Positions 58,107 through 64,000 of a stretch of 64,000 bases of DNA are shown in pieces. Position 1 is the stretch's first letter, and the number at the start of each line of letters is the position of its first letter. The position numbers were made by a program, and so were the translations under genes. The notes beneath the pieces were generated by a model that had not been told where the DNA came from, searched no databases, and saw only the letters and a list, made by a program, of their open reading frames with translations. The DNA comes from Rubricella aquisinus (GTDB taxonomy: Bacteria > Pseudomonadota > Alphaproteobacteria > Rhodobacterales > Rhodobacteraceae). The stretch is taken from contig NZ_JACIJS010000001.1 in the NCBI RefSeq assembly GCF_014199445.1, positions 538,100 through 602,099 of the forward strand, read 5' to 3'.

Positions 58107-58874
58107 ATGGGCATTCTCGACTGGCTGAAAAAGGGCGCGCGGTCCCAACCTGCCGCCGCACCCTTTGATGCACCAATGCGCCCCGAGGCGCCGTTCTATG
58201 CCATCGGGGATGTGCATGGCTGCAACGCGCTCCTGACCCGCCTGATGGAGAAGATCAGCGCCGAGGACCCTGCCGCCCATGTGGTGCTGGTGGGCGATTA
58301 TATCGACCGTGGGGAGGACAGCGCGGCGGTGCTGCGCCGCATCCGCGACTGGGACCGCGCGCCGGACCGGCCGCTGACGTTCCTGACGGGCAATCATGAG
58401 GACATGCTCCTGAAATTCCTCGACGCGCCAGAGGACCGCGCCGCGCGCTGGCTGCGCTATGGCGGTTTGCAGACCATGGCGAGTTTTGGCGTGGGGGGCG
58501 TGTCCGATACCAGCCGGGGGGCGGAGTTGCGCGCCGCGCGCGACGCGCTTGCCCGCGCGATGGGCGATGATCTGATCGAATGGCTGCGCGCCCTGCCCAC
58601 GCATTGGCAATCGGGCAATGTCGCGGTGGTCCATGCAGGCGCCGACCCGGACCGGCCGATCACCGAGCAGGACCCACGGGTCCTGAAATGGGGTCACCGG
58701 GATTTTCGTCACCTTACGCGCAAGGATGGCATCTGGGTCGTGCATGGCCACACGATCGTGGAACATGCCCGCGCCGAACAGGGCCGCATCGCGGTGGATA
58801 CCGGTGCTTATGCCACGGGGCATCTGACGGCGGTGCATGTCAGCGCGGCGGGCGCGCGGTTCTTGCAGACCTGA
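58107..58874 (+). CDS. PPP-family phosphatase next to Wza
   Basis: A 255-residue calcineurin-like phosphatase: AIGDVHGCN, GDYIDRGEDSA, TGNHEDM, VVHAGADPD and VVHGHTIVE are all intact. It starts 22 bases after the Wza stop. No low-molecular-weight tyrosine phosphatase (Wzb) is present in the locus, so this enzyme may dephosphorylate the Wzc-like kinase; this is inference from position only. A distant paralogue is encoded at 10710-11444. Confidence 0.82.
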   Translation: MGILDWLKKGARSQPAAAPFDAPMRPEAPFYAIGDVHGCNALLTRLMEKISAEDPAAHVVLVGDYIDRGEDSAAVLRRIRDWDRAPDRPLTFLTGNHEDMLLKFLDAPEDRAARWLRYGGLQTMASFGVGGVSDTSRGAELRAARDALARAMGDDLIEWLRALPTHWQSGNVAVVHAGADPDRPITEQDPRVLKWGHRDFRHLTRKDGIWVVHGHTIVEHARAEQGRIAVDTGAYATGHLTAVHVSAAGARFLQT

Positions 58875-58902
58875 GGCGCTGGCCCGGTGGATCAGACCAA
58901 AT

Positions 58903-58920
58903 GTTTCGCGCGCGAAACAA
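58903..58920. promoter_or_regulatory. parS: parS-like palindrome 1
   Basis: TGTTTCGCGCGCGAAACA, a perfect 18-bp palindrome resembling canonical parS (GTTTC...GAAAC arms) with a CGCGCGCG centre. Confidence 0.8.
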
Positions 58921-59008
58921 ATGGGGTTTTGTGCTGATTTAGAAAAAATGTAAATTTTTCAATGACTTAACTGGCTTTTGGCAGGTTTTGCGCCCTGCCC
59001 GCCCGCTG

Positions 59009-59036
59009 CCAAATGTTTCGCGCGCGAAACATTTGG
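59009..59036. promoter_or_regulatory. parS: parS-like palindrome 2 (28-bp perfect extension)
   Basis: The same 18-bp core at 59014-59031; symmetry extends outward by five bases (CCAAA and TTTGG), the longest of the five sites and a candidate for the highest-affinity or nucleation site. Confidence 0.8.
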
Positions 59037-59112
59037 GGGATTTGGCCACCCCATACCGGGCAGGCCACCCCTGCCCGGCGCGCCCCTTTAAAGCCACCCC
59101 TGCCCTGTCATT

Positions 59113-59130
59113 TGTTTCGCGCGCGAAACA
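59113..59130. promoter_or_regulatory. parS: parS-like palindrome 3
   Basis: Identical 18-bp core TGTTTCGCGCGCGAAACA, without extended symmetry. Confidence 0.8.
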
Positions 59131-59228
59131 TCTCCCCCAAGCGGGCGGTGATCTCGCGGTGATGGGCGACGGTCAAAGGGAGGGACGGCAGCCCCAAGGC
59201 GCGGGCGATCGGATGGCCCACGCCCAAA

Positions 59229-59246
59229 TGTTTCGCGCGCGAAACA
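59229..59246. promoter_or_regulatory. parS: parS-like palindrome 4
   Basis: Identical core with AAA/TTT flanks making a 24-bp palindrome (59226-59249). Its right flank touches the parB stop codon. Confidence 0.8.
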
Positions 59247-59248
59247 TT

Positions 59249-60250
59249 TTAGCTGTGCTCAAGGATCGCCCGGATATGCGCGATATGCGCCTCTGTCAGG
59301 TTCGGGCCAGTGATCTGCACCCCGTCTTTCACCGGTTTGACATAGATGCCGGGGGCGACCTCATCGGGGGCAGGGCGGTCCATTTGTTTCGCGCGCGAAA
59401 CATTTGCCTTCAGCGCGCGGGTCAGGATGCTGGCCTCGTCCTCCGGGGTGTCGGGGGTTTCCTTGCCCAATGCCTCCCGCAGGCGGGCGGCAAAACCGGG
59501 CTCTTCCAACCGGGAGGACAGATCAAGCCCCATCCGCTCCCCCAAGGCGGTGGGGAAGGTCAGCACGGGGCCCAACTCCTCCACCACCGTGAGAAACGAT
59601 TTGATCTTGGACCGTTTGGTGCGGGAGGCAGAGGCGAACAGATCCTGCAACGCGGCCTTGGTGGTGGGATAAACACCCTCCTCCACCGCGCGGGCCACGA
59701 TGCGGGCGCGTTCGAAATACGAGAGGCCCACGCGGATCTCATTCTCCTCCACCATCGCGACATAGGCGTCTGAGGCCTGCTGCGGACTGCGGATCAGGGC
59801 CAGCACGGTGTCAAAGCCCCCCTCCCGCGCCTGCAGGGTCGAGAGCGCAGAAAGCCGCCGCCAGCCGGAGATCAGGCCATATTGCCCCGCCGCCAATTGC
59901 ACCACCTCAATCGGGGTTTGCTGACCGCGCGCTTTGATCGACGCGATCAGGGTTTCCATCTCATCACTATCGACCGCGATCCGGTCGCGCACCAGATGGT
60001 CCGACACGATCGCGGCAAGGGGCAGGGCGCGAATGAGGCGGCCTTCGGTCTGGGCGGCGGTCAGTTCTGCCGTGACCTCCTGTAGGGCCGCAGTGGCCGC
60101 AGCAGCCCCCGCCACATCGGCAATCGGGGCGGGACGTTTCGCAGCGGACGGGGCCAGCCCCAGCGGATAGGACGGAAAGCCCGCCTTGGTTTCCGGCGCG
60201 GGCTGGACCTGTGCGGGATCAGGCGGGGTGAGGCGTTTACGCTTGGCCAT
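59249..60250 (-). CDS. parB: ParB partition protein
   Basis: A 333-residue ParB/RepB-type DNA-binding protein. After a Pro/Ala-rich N terminus, residues about 75-180 form the ParB domain: LAAIVSDHLVRDRI, GQQTPIEVVQL, GQYGLISGWRRLSAL (the CTPase/arginine motif usually GERRWRA) and MVEENEIR. A helix-turn-helix region follows (KAALQDLFASASRTKRSKIKSFLTVVEEL). One parS-like palindrome is embedded in the gene and four lie downstream. ParA is encoded 60 bases upstream, so both are transcribed together. Confidence 0.88.
   Translation of the reverse strand: MAKRKRLTPPDPAQVQPAPETKAGFPSYPLGLAPSAAKRPAPIADVAGAAAATAALQEVTAELTAAQTEGRLIRALPLAAIVSDHLVRDRIAVDSDEMETLIASIKARGQQTPIEVVQLAAGQYGLISGWRRLSALSTLQAREGGFDTVLALIRSPQQASDAYVAMVEENEIRVGLSYFERARIVARAVEEGVYPTTKAALQDLFASASRTKRSKIKSFLTVVEELGPVLTFPTALGERMGLDLSSRLEEPGFAARLREALGKETPDTPEDEASILTRALKANVSRAKQMDRPAPDEVAPGIYVKPVKDGVQITGPNLTEAHIAHIRAILEHS
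59385..59402. promoter_or_regulatory. parS: parS-like palindrome 5, inside parB
   Basis: Identical core lying within the parB coding region, where it encodes part of ANVSRAKQM near the C terminus. Confidence 0.8.
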
Positions 60251-60310
60251 GGGAAGCCTCCATCAGGGATCGGGCGGGGCAGGGTAGGGCATTATGGTTA
60301 ATATGCCCTA

Positions 60311-61681
60311 TCATTGCCCCGCCTCCAACGCATCGCGCCGCCATGCCCCGATCAGGAGCCGCTTGAACGCGGCATAGGTGGCGTCAAAGGTTTGCCGCCC
60401 GCGAGCATAAGTCTCCCGGTTGAAATCGCGGTAATCGGCCTCATAGATGCCATTCACGCTTTCGCCTGCCTGCCCAATCAGGGCGGTGAAATCCTGCCGG
60501 TGGGGGCTCAATGTGGGGCCAAGATAGGCTTGCATCAGGGCGGCCAATTCCGCCTGCTGCGCGCCGTCATAGCGGGTGACGACCGCGCGCACCGCATCCC
60601 ATTGAAAGGCGATCCCGTCGCGGCCAAGCGCGCGGGCGGCCATATTCTCCCCCTCCTCGATCGAGGAAAACGTGGCGTGGAGCATGTCGAAAAACCGCCC
60701 CGTTGAATCGAACTCCAGAAAGGACGCGCCAAGCGGCACCAAAAGGATATCCGCCGCCGCCAACCCGTTGATCGTGAGGTAGCCAAGGGCAGGGGGGGTA
60801 TCGAGGAAAATGATATCATACTCGTCGAGGATACCGTCCTCCTCCAGCCGGTCGGTGAGCGCATCCCACAGCTTCCAGCCGCGCGCCTGCATCCGCCAGA
60901 CGGGGATCTGGAACTCCGCCCAATAAAGGTTCAACTGCGCGCCAATGAGGTCGATATTCGGCCAATGGGTCGGCTGGATCAGATCGCGCGCGGTGATTTT
61001 GAGCGCGTCGGTCAGGCTGTCATCAATCGGCTGGGGTGTTTCGCCGCGCAACACCCGCGCCTGATTTTCCGCCTGCGCCTGTGTCGCGTAATGCCGGGCG
61101 AGGAGGGGGAAGACGGTGGACCATTCATCCTCCACCTTGCCGCCAAAGATTGAGGTCATCGACCCTTGGCTATCAAGGTCAATCACCAGCACCTTATAGC
61201 CGTCCAGGGCGGCGGACATCGCGAGATGCGCGGCCGTGCTCGTCTTGCCCACGCCGCCCTTGAAATTCGCGACAGAGACAAGTTTGGCCGGCTGGTTTTT
61301 CGGCCGGTAGGGCAGGTAGTTTTTCGCGCGCGAGCCTTCGGCCCCGAAATGCGCGCGCAGGCGCAACACCTCATCAAGCGTGAACCATTTCGCCCCACCT
61401 TCGGTTTCGGTATGGCCTTGCGGCAGGTCGGGATTGGCCTTGAGCACCCGGCGGAAATGGGCCGGGGCCACGGGTATCAGATATTTGGTGATCTCCCATG
61501 TGGAGAAGAGGCGCAGGGATTTCGCGCCCTCCTCGTTCAACCCGCGAGAGGCCAGATCCTCCCGCCCCCGGGTGCAGGCGGCAGCGATGGCCTGAAAGCC
61601 TGCGGTGGTGGTCGGCTCCCCCAATTCGGCGAGTGCCTGATCAGGGTCGATGTTGAAATAGGGCGGATGCTCGACAGCCAT
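60311..61681 (-). CDS. parA: ParA partition ATPase
   Basis: A 456-residue type Ia ParA. An N-terminal region of about 120 residues contains a helix-turn-helix of the MerR/P1-ParA type (STWEITKYLIPVAPAHFRRVLKANPDLPQG, WFTLDEVLRLRAHFG), then the deviant Walker A FKGGVGKTSTAAHLA near residue 140, Walker A' VIDLDSQGSMTS and Walker B IIFLDTPPALGYLT. The start is the ATG at 61681; the open frame continues upstream through AT-rich, unlikely sequence. The HTH suggests it represses its own promoter in the origin region. Confidence 0.92.
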   Translation of the reverse strand: MAVEHPPYFNIDPDQALAELGEPTTTAGFQAIAAACTRGREDLASRGLNEEGAKSLRLFSTWEITKYLIPVAPAHFRRVLKANPDLPQGHTETEGGAKWFTLDEVLRLRAHFGAEGSRAKNYLPYRPKNQPAKLVSVANFKGGVGKTSTAAHLAMSAALDGYKVLVIDLDSQGSMTSIFGGKVEDEWSTVFPLLARHYATQAQAENQARVLRGETPQPIDDSLTDALKITARDLIQPTHWPNIDLIGAQLNLYWAEFQIPVWRMQARGWKLWDALTDRLEEDGILDEYDIIFLDTPPALGYLTINGLAAADILLVPLGASFLEFDSTGRFFDMLHATFSSIEEGENMAARALGRDGIAFQWDAVRAVVTRYDGAQQAELAALMQAYLGPTLSPHRQDFTALIGQAGESVNGIYEADYRDFNRETYARGRQTFDATYAAFKRLLIGAWRRDALEAGQ

Positions 61682-61844
61682 GATTGCCTCATCATGTTCT
61701 ATGTTTTCACCAACATACCACAAAACACAGCACATGGTACTTTTTTGATGATACCTCCATGTTTTTTTAGGGAAAACAGCGGGATAGGATGGTCCTGTTT
61801 CGCAAGAATACGCCATCCGGGGCAGGGGGGCAAAAAAAATACGC

Positions 61845-61871
61845 GTGTTATTATGTGTTATATATGTGTTA
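61845..61871. repeat. AT-rich GTGTTA repeats, possible unwinding element
   Basis: GTGTTA at 61845, 61855 and 61866 (10- and 11-base spacing) in an otherwise AT-rich stretch preceded by an A-run. Position beside the iterons fits a DNA-unwinding element. Confidence 0.4.
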
Positions 61872-61936
61872 AGCGCCCGGCCTGTTTGCCTATCCCCCTG
61901 ATCTGGCATGGCTTTTGACGCTTTTTCGGGGAGGGG

Positions 61937-62002
61937 CGATTCTGAACCCCCGATAAAGCGACTCTGAACCCCCGCTGATCCGACTCTGATCCCCCGAAAC
62001 CA
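61937..62002. repeat. Three 22-bp iterons
   Basis: Repeats begin at 61937, 61959 and 61981, exactly 22 bases apart, with shared core CGAYTCTGAWCCCCCG. Two helical turns of spacing places the initiator on one DNA face. Probable RepA binding sites for initiation and copy control. Confidence 0.78.
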
Positions 62003-62017
62003 TTGGTGGACAGGACT

Positions 62018-62026
62018 TGTGGATAA
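62018..62026 (-). promoter_or_regulatory. DnaA box (TTATCCACA)
   Basis: A perfect TTATCCACA on the minus strand, 16 bases after the last iteron and 71 bases before the repA start. Confidence 0.65.
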
Positions 62027-62097
62027 CTCTTACTCTGGGTGTCACTAAAACCACGAATCCGAAAACGGATCGTTTCGAGCAGTCTTGCAGGTATCAG

Positions 62098-63114
62098 ATG
62101 TCCGCCAGTGTCATAGAGGGCAGGGGGCTTTTGCCCGATCGTCACCCGAACAGGGATTTTTTCCTGTGCGATATTTTTGATGCGATCCCCAAGGATGATC
62201 TGGCGACGATGGAGCATCCGGTGTTCTCGCTTGCCACGAAACCGGATCGGCGGATCCTGAATTATGCCCATAACGGGGTGGAGATCACGGTGGTGCCCTC
62301 CGTGAAGGGGCTGGCGACGATCCATGACAAGGACATCCTGATCTATTGCATCAGCCAGTTGATGGCCGCCCTTAACGCAGGGCGCGCGGTGAGCCGCACG
62401 GTGACCCTCAAGGCGCATGATCTGTTGGTCGCCACCAATCGCGAGACCAGCGGCGATGCCTACCGCCGCTTGCGCGAGGCGTTCGAGCGGCTGGCGGGCA
62501 CGCGCATCACCACCAATCTGGAAACGGACGGGGTGGAGGTCACTTCCGGCTTTGGCCTTATCGAGTCGTGGGAGATCGTGCGCCGCGCGAAAGGGGGCCG
62601 GATGGTCAGCGTGTCCGTGACGCTGTCGGACTGGCTTTATCGGGCGGTGATGTCGAAATCGGTGCTGACGCTGAGCCGGGATTATTTCCGCCTCAGAAAG
62701 CCCCTGGAACGGCGCATCTATGAGATCGCGCGCAAACATTGCGGGCGGCAGGTGAGTTGGAAAATCTCCGTCGATCTCTTGTTGAAGAAATCAGGCTCAG
62801 CCAGCCCCCGCCGGGTGTTTCGCAAAATGCTGCGCGACATGATCGCGGCCAACCATCTGCCCGATTATGAGATGATCGAGGAGGAGGGCGACATGATCCG
62901 GTTCAGCTTGCGCGATGCGGTGGTCGATGGGCCAGAGGCGCCGCCTTTGTCGGCGGCGGCCCTGGAGGAAGCCCGCCGCCTGATGCCGGGGGCCGATATC
63001 TACGCGCTGGAGGCCGACTGGCGCGGCTTCTGGGCCCGCTCCGGCCGCCCCCGCCTGCGCAGTGCCGATGGCGCGTTTCTGGGCTTTGTGAAGGGGCGGG
63101 CAGGGCAGGGTTAA
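62098..63114 (+). CDS. repA: Plasmid replication initiator RepA (RPA family)
   Basis: A 338-residue initiator of the RepA/RPA family found on alphaproteobacterial plasmids. Typical elements: RDFFLCDIFDAIPKDDLATMEHPVFSL at the N terminus, DKDILIYCISQLMAAL, NRETSGDAYRRLREAFERLAGTRITTNL, and LRKPLERRIYEIARKHCGRQVSWKISVDLLLKKSGSASPRRVFRKMLRDM with winged-helix character. The ATG at 62098 has AGG six bases upstream; the open frame starts earlier but overlaps the DnaA box. It binds the iterons and starts replication. RepA-type replicons in roseobacters often carry surface-polysaccharide genes. Confidence 0.9.
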   Translation: MSASVIEGRGLLPDRHPNRDFFLCDIFDAIPKDDLATMEHPVFSLATKPDRRILNYAHNGVEITVVPSVKGLATIHDKDILIYCISQLMAALNAGRAVSRTVTLKAHDLLVATNRETSGDAYRRLREAFERLAGTRITTNLETDGVEVTSGFGLIESWEIVRRAKGGRMVSVSVTLSDWLYRAVMSKSVLTLSRDYFRLRKPLERRIYEIARKHCGRQVSWKISVDLLLKKSGSASPRRVFRKMLRDMIAANHLPDYEMIEEEGDMIRFSLRDAVVDGPEAPPLSAAALEEARRLMPGADIYALEADWRGFWARSGRPRLRSADGAFLGFVKGRAGQG

Positions 63115-63323
63115 AGCCGCAGCACCCTGCGCTTGAGCGCCAGCATTCCAAACACCACGGCCGCCAGCATCGCAAACTGCCACCACGATATCCAAGGATA
63201 GCGCCCGACCGCCATATGGATCATCGCGGCGGCAATCATGATGGCCCAGATCATCGCCGCCTGAGGGTCCGTGCGCCGCTTCAGTCGGTTGGACGGGCGG
63301 TCCCAGTCCTTGCACCAGAGCAT
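63111..63323 (-). CDS. Small membrane protein, 70 residues
   Basis: A 70-residue protein: a basic N terminus (MLWCKDWDRPSNRLKRRTDPQ), then two hydrophobic segments (AAMIWAIMIAAAMIHMA and WWQFAMLAAVVFGMLAL) and a basic end. Not recognised. Its stop overlaps the repA stop by four bases, and it lies 11 bases downstream of the second yjbF copy, so it may belong to that operon. It could be spurious, but the two clean helices and flanking positive charges argue for a real protein. Confidence 0.45.
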   Translation of the reverse strand: MLWCKDWDRPSNRLKRRTDPQAAMIWAIMIAAAMIHMAVGRYPWISWWQFAMLAAVVFGMLALKRRVLRL

Positions 63324-63334
63324 AGGGGCATGCC

Positions 63335-64000
63335 CTACTGCTCCGCGTCCCGTGACAGTATTTGTATGGAGAGGGCGCCAATGAGTGGAGAAATCCATTG
63401 TCTGGATTGCCAGATGAAGCCATCGCTGCGGTCGATCCAGTATAGATTCGTGATGGAAACGGTCTCATCGGCGCAAATTTCGGTGAATCGGATTGTATCG
63501 CGGGGTGTGCCTAGAATACTGATGCCCGCATCACCGATTTTTTCCAGCCCACAGACCAGCGCGGCCTCAACAATCTTGTTTTCACTGTCGAGATAAGAAT
63601 AAACGCGTGAATAAGAGCCGCCGTCACTTTCCGGCGTCAGGGTCGCGATTGCGGCCGATACATCCGCTACGAGAATATCGGCCCCGAATCCGCGTGTGCC
63701 AATAACTTGGCCTTCCCGCGTGGTCAGGCTGAACCCATCGGCGGACGCCCAGGTTTTCACGCCATTGGATGCATCTTCGACGGGAAGGGTGGCAAGGGCA
63801 CCCGATTCGTCCGCGCGCACCAGCATCAGGTCATAGTCAATCGCCGCGATATCCGCTGGGGAGATGTTGAGCCGCATCGGTTCCGGCTCTGGCCCCCACA
63901 TGTTCTGAAGGGCCGAGGTGAACACCGATTGCGTGATCTCAAAGCTGGAGCTGAGCGCCGTGTCCGTTCCACAGGCGCTGAGGCTCGCCACCGCCAGAAG
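63335..64000 (-). CDS. yjbF: Second yjbF/GfcB-like lipoprotein gene, 5' end outside window
   Basis: The C-terminal 221 residues of a second YjbF-like lipoprotein; the start codon and first few residues of the signal peptide lie beyond the right edge. It reads from the lipobox region (LLAVASLSAC) to the same terminal ILSRDAEQ as the copy at 22788-23477. Six residues differ over the shared part. Unlike the first copy it is followed by the 70-residue membrane protein rather than a yjbE-like gene. A yjbH-like gene may lie just outside the window. Confidence 0.8.
   Translation of the reverse strand, partial: LLAVASLSACGTDTALSSSFEITQSVFTSALQNMWGPEPEPMRLNISPADIAAIDYDLMLVRADESGALATLPVEDASNGVKTWASADGFSLTTREGQVIGTRGFGADILVADVSAAIATLTPESDGGSYSRVYSYLDSENKIVEAALVCGLEKIGDAGISILGTPRDTIRFTEICADETVSITNLYWIDRSDGFIWQSRQWISPLIGALSIQILSRDAEQ
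63335..64000. repeat. Long dispersed repeat, copy B (yjbF), cut by window end
   Basis: Partner of 22788-23453 in the same orientation. Sequences on the 3' side of the gene diverge immediately after the stop codon. Homologous recombination between the copies could delete or excise the 40 kb between them. Confidence 0.85.

Larger units (their letters stand above)
58875..59248. other. Intergenic centromere-like region
   Basis: About 370 bases between the phosphatase and parB with no credible gene. It holds four of the five identical 18-bp palindromes, at irregular spacing (111, 99 and 116 bases start to start), plus a short AT-rich stretch near 58940-58970. This is the probable partition site of the replicon. 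Confidence 0.75.
61682..62097. other. oriV: Replication origin region (oriV) between parA and repA
   Basis: About 415 bases with no credible gene, between divergent parA and repA. It contains an AT-rich half next to parA (about 61690-61870) with TGTGTTA repeats, three 22-bp iterons and a perfect DnaA box, the standard parts of an iteron-controlled origin. parA and repA promoters must lie here too. Confidence 0.7.

Noticed and set aside
61319..61333. TTTTTCGCGCGCGAGCC inside parA as a sixth parS site
   Set aside because: Only one arm matches; the GAAAC half is missing and the sequence is explained by parA coding.
63335..64000. The second yjbF copy as an artefact of a circular molecule wrapping round
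   Set aside because: There are about 33 mismatches and the downstream flanks differ, so it is a real second copy.

Overview
The window comes from a GC-rich alphaproteobacterium, most likely a member of the Rhodobacteraceae (Roseobacter group). The protein families, the dense operons with ATGA stop/start overlaps, and a RepA-type plasmid replicon with parA and parB all point that way. The right end (58.9-63.1 kb) is a complete replication and partition module, so the molecule is probably a plasmid or chromid, although its left third reads like ordinary chromosomal metabolism.

Layout. 0-13.5 kb holds metabolic genes: a PhnF-like GntR regulator, a HAD hydrolase, a nitroreductase, a DMT exporter, a lysozyme-like exported protein, a five-gene catabolic operon (hydantoinase, glyoxalase-fold protein, Asp/Glu/hydantoin racemase, DapA-like aldolase, HpcH/HpaI aldolase), a tiny exported protein paired with a TetR regulator, a class III alcohol dehydrogenase, a PPP phosphatase, a YihY membrane protein and an ArgE-like deacylase. 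13.6-19.3 kb is a complete Dpp/Opp-type peptide ABC transporter, followed by an M32 carboxypeptidase and an FrhB-family Fe-S flavoprotein. 22.2-26.2 kb is a leftward yjbE/yjbF/yjbH-like exopolysaccharide secretion operon. A single-strand binding protein follows.

27.1-58.9 kb is a large exopolysaccharide locus opened by an EPS-type MarR regulator. It encodes a UDP-uronate epimerase; a UDP-HexNAc dehydrogenase plus WlbA/WlbB/WlbC enzymes for a 2,3-diacetamido uronic acid; an amidotransferase with HisH2 and HisF2 that should turn an acetamido group into an acetamidino group; two AsnB-type amidotransferases; a deacetylase-like/formyltransferase/acyltransferase tailoring trio; Wzx, a putative Wzy and three glycosyltransferases; a PglC/PglD/PglE/PglF set for making and loading a bacillosamine-type first sugar; and a Wzc-like chain-length kinase, Wza and a PPP phosphatase. 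Base composition is patchy: the tailoring cassette, part of the amidotransferase gene, and wzx/wzy are visibly AT-richer, as expected for exchanged polysaccharide genes.

58.9-63.1 kb carries five identical 18-bp palindromes (parS-like, one inside parB), parB, parA, an iteron/DnaA-box origin and repA. The window ends inside a second yjbF copy about 95% identical to the first, so this replicon or its neighbour carries a recent duplication of polysaccharide secretion genes. I saw no tRNA, rRNA, CRISPR array, transposase or insertion sequence.
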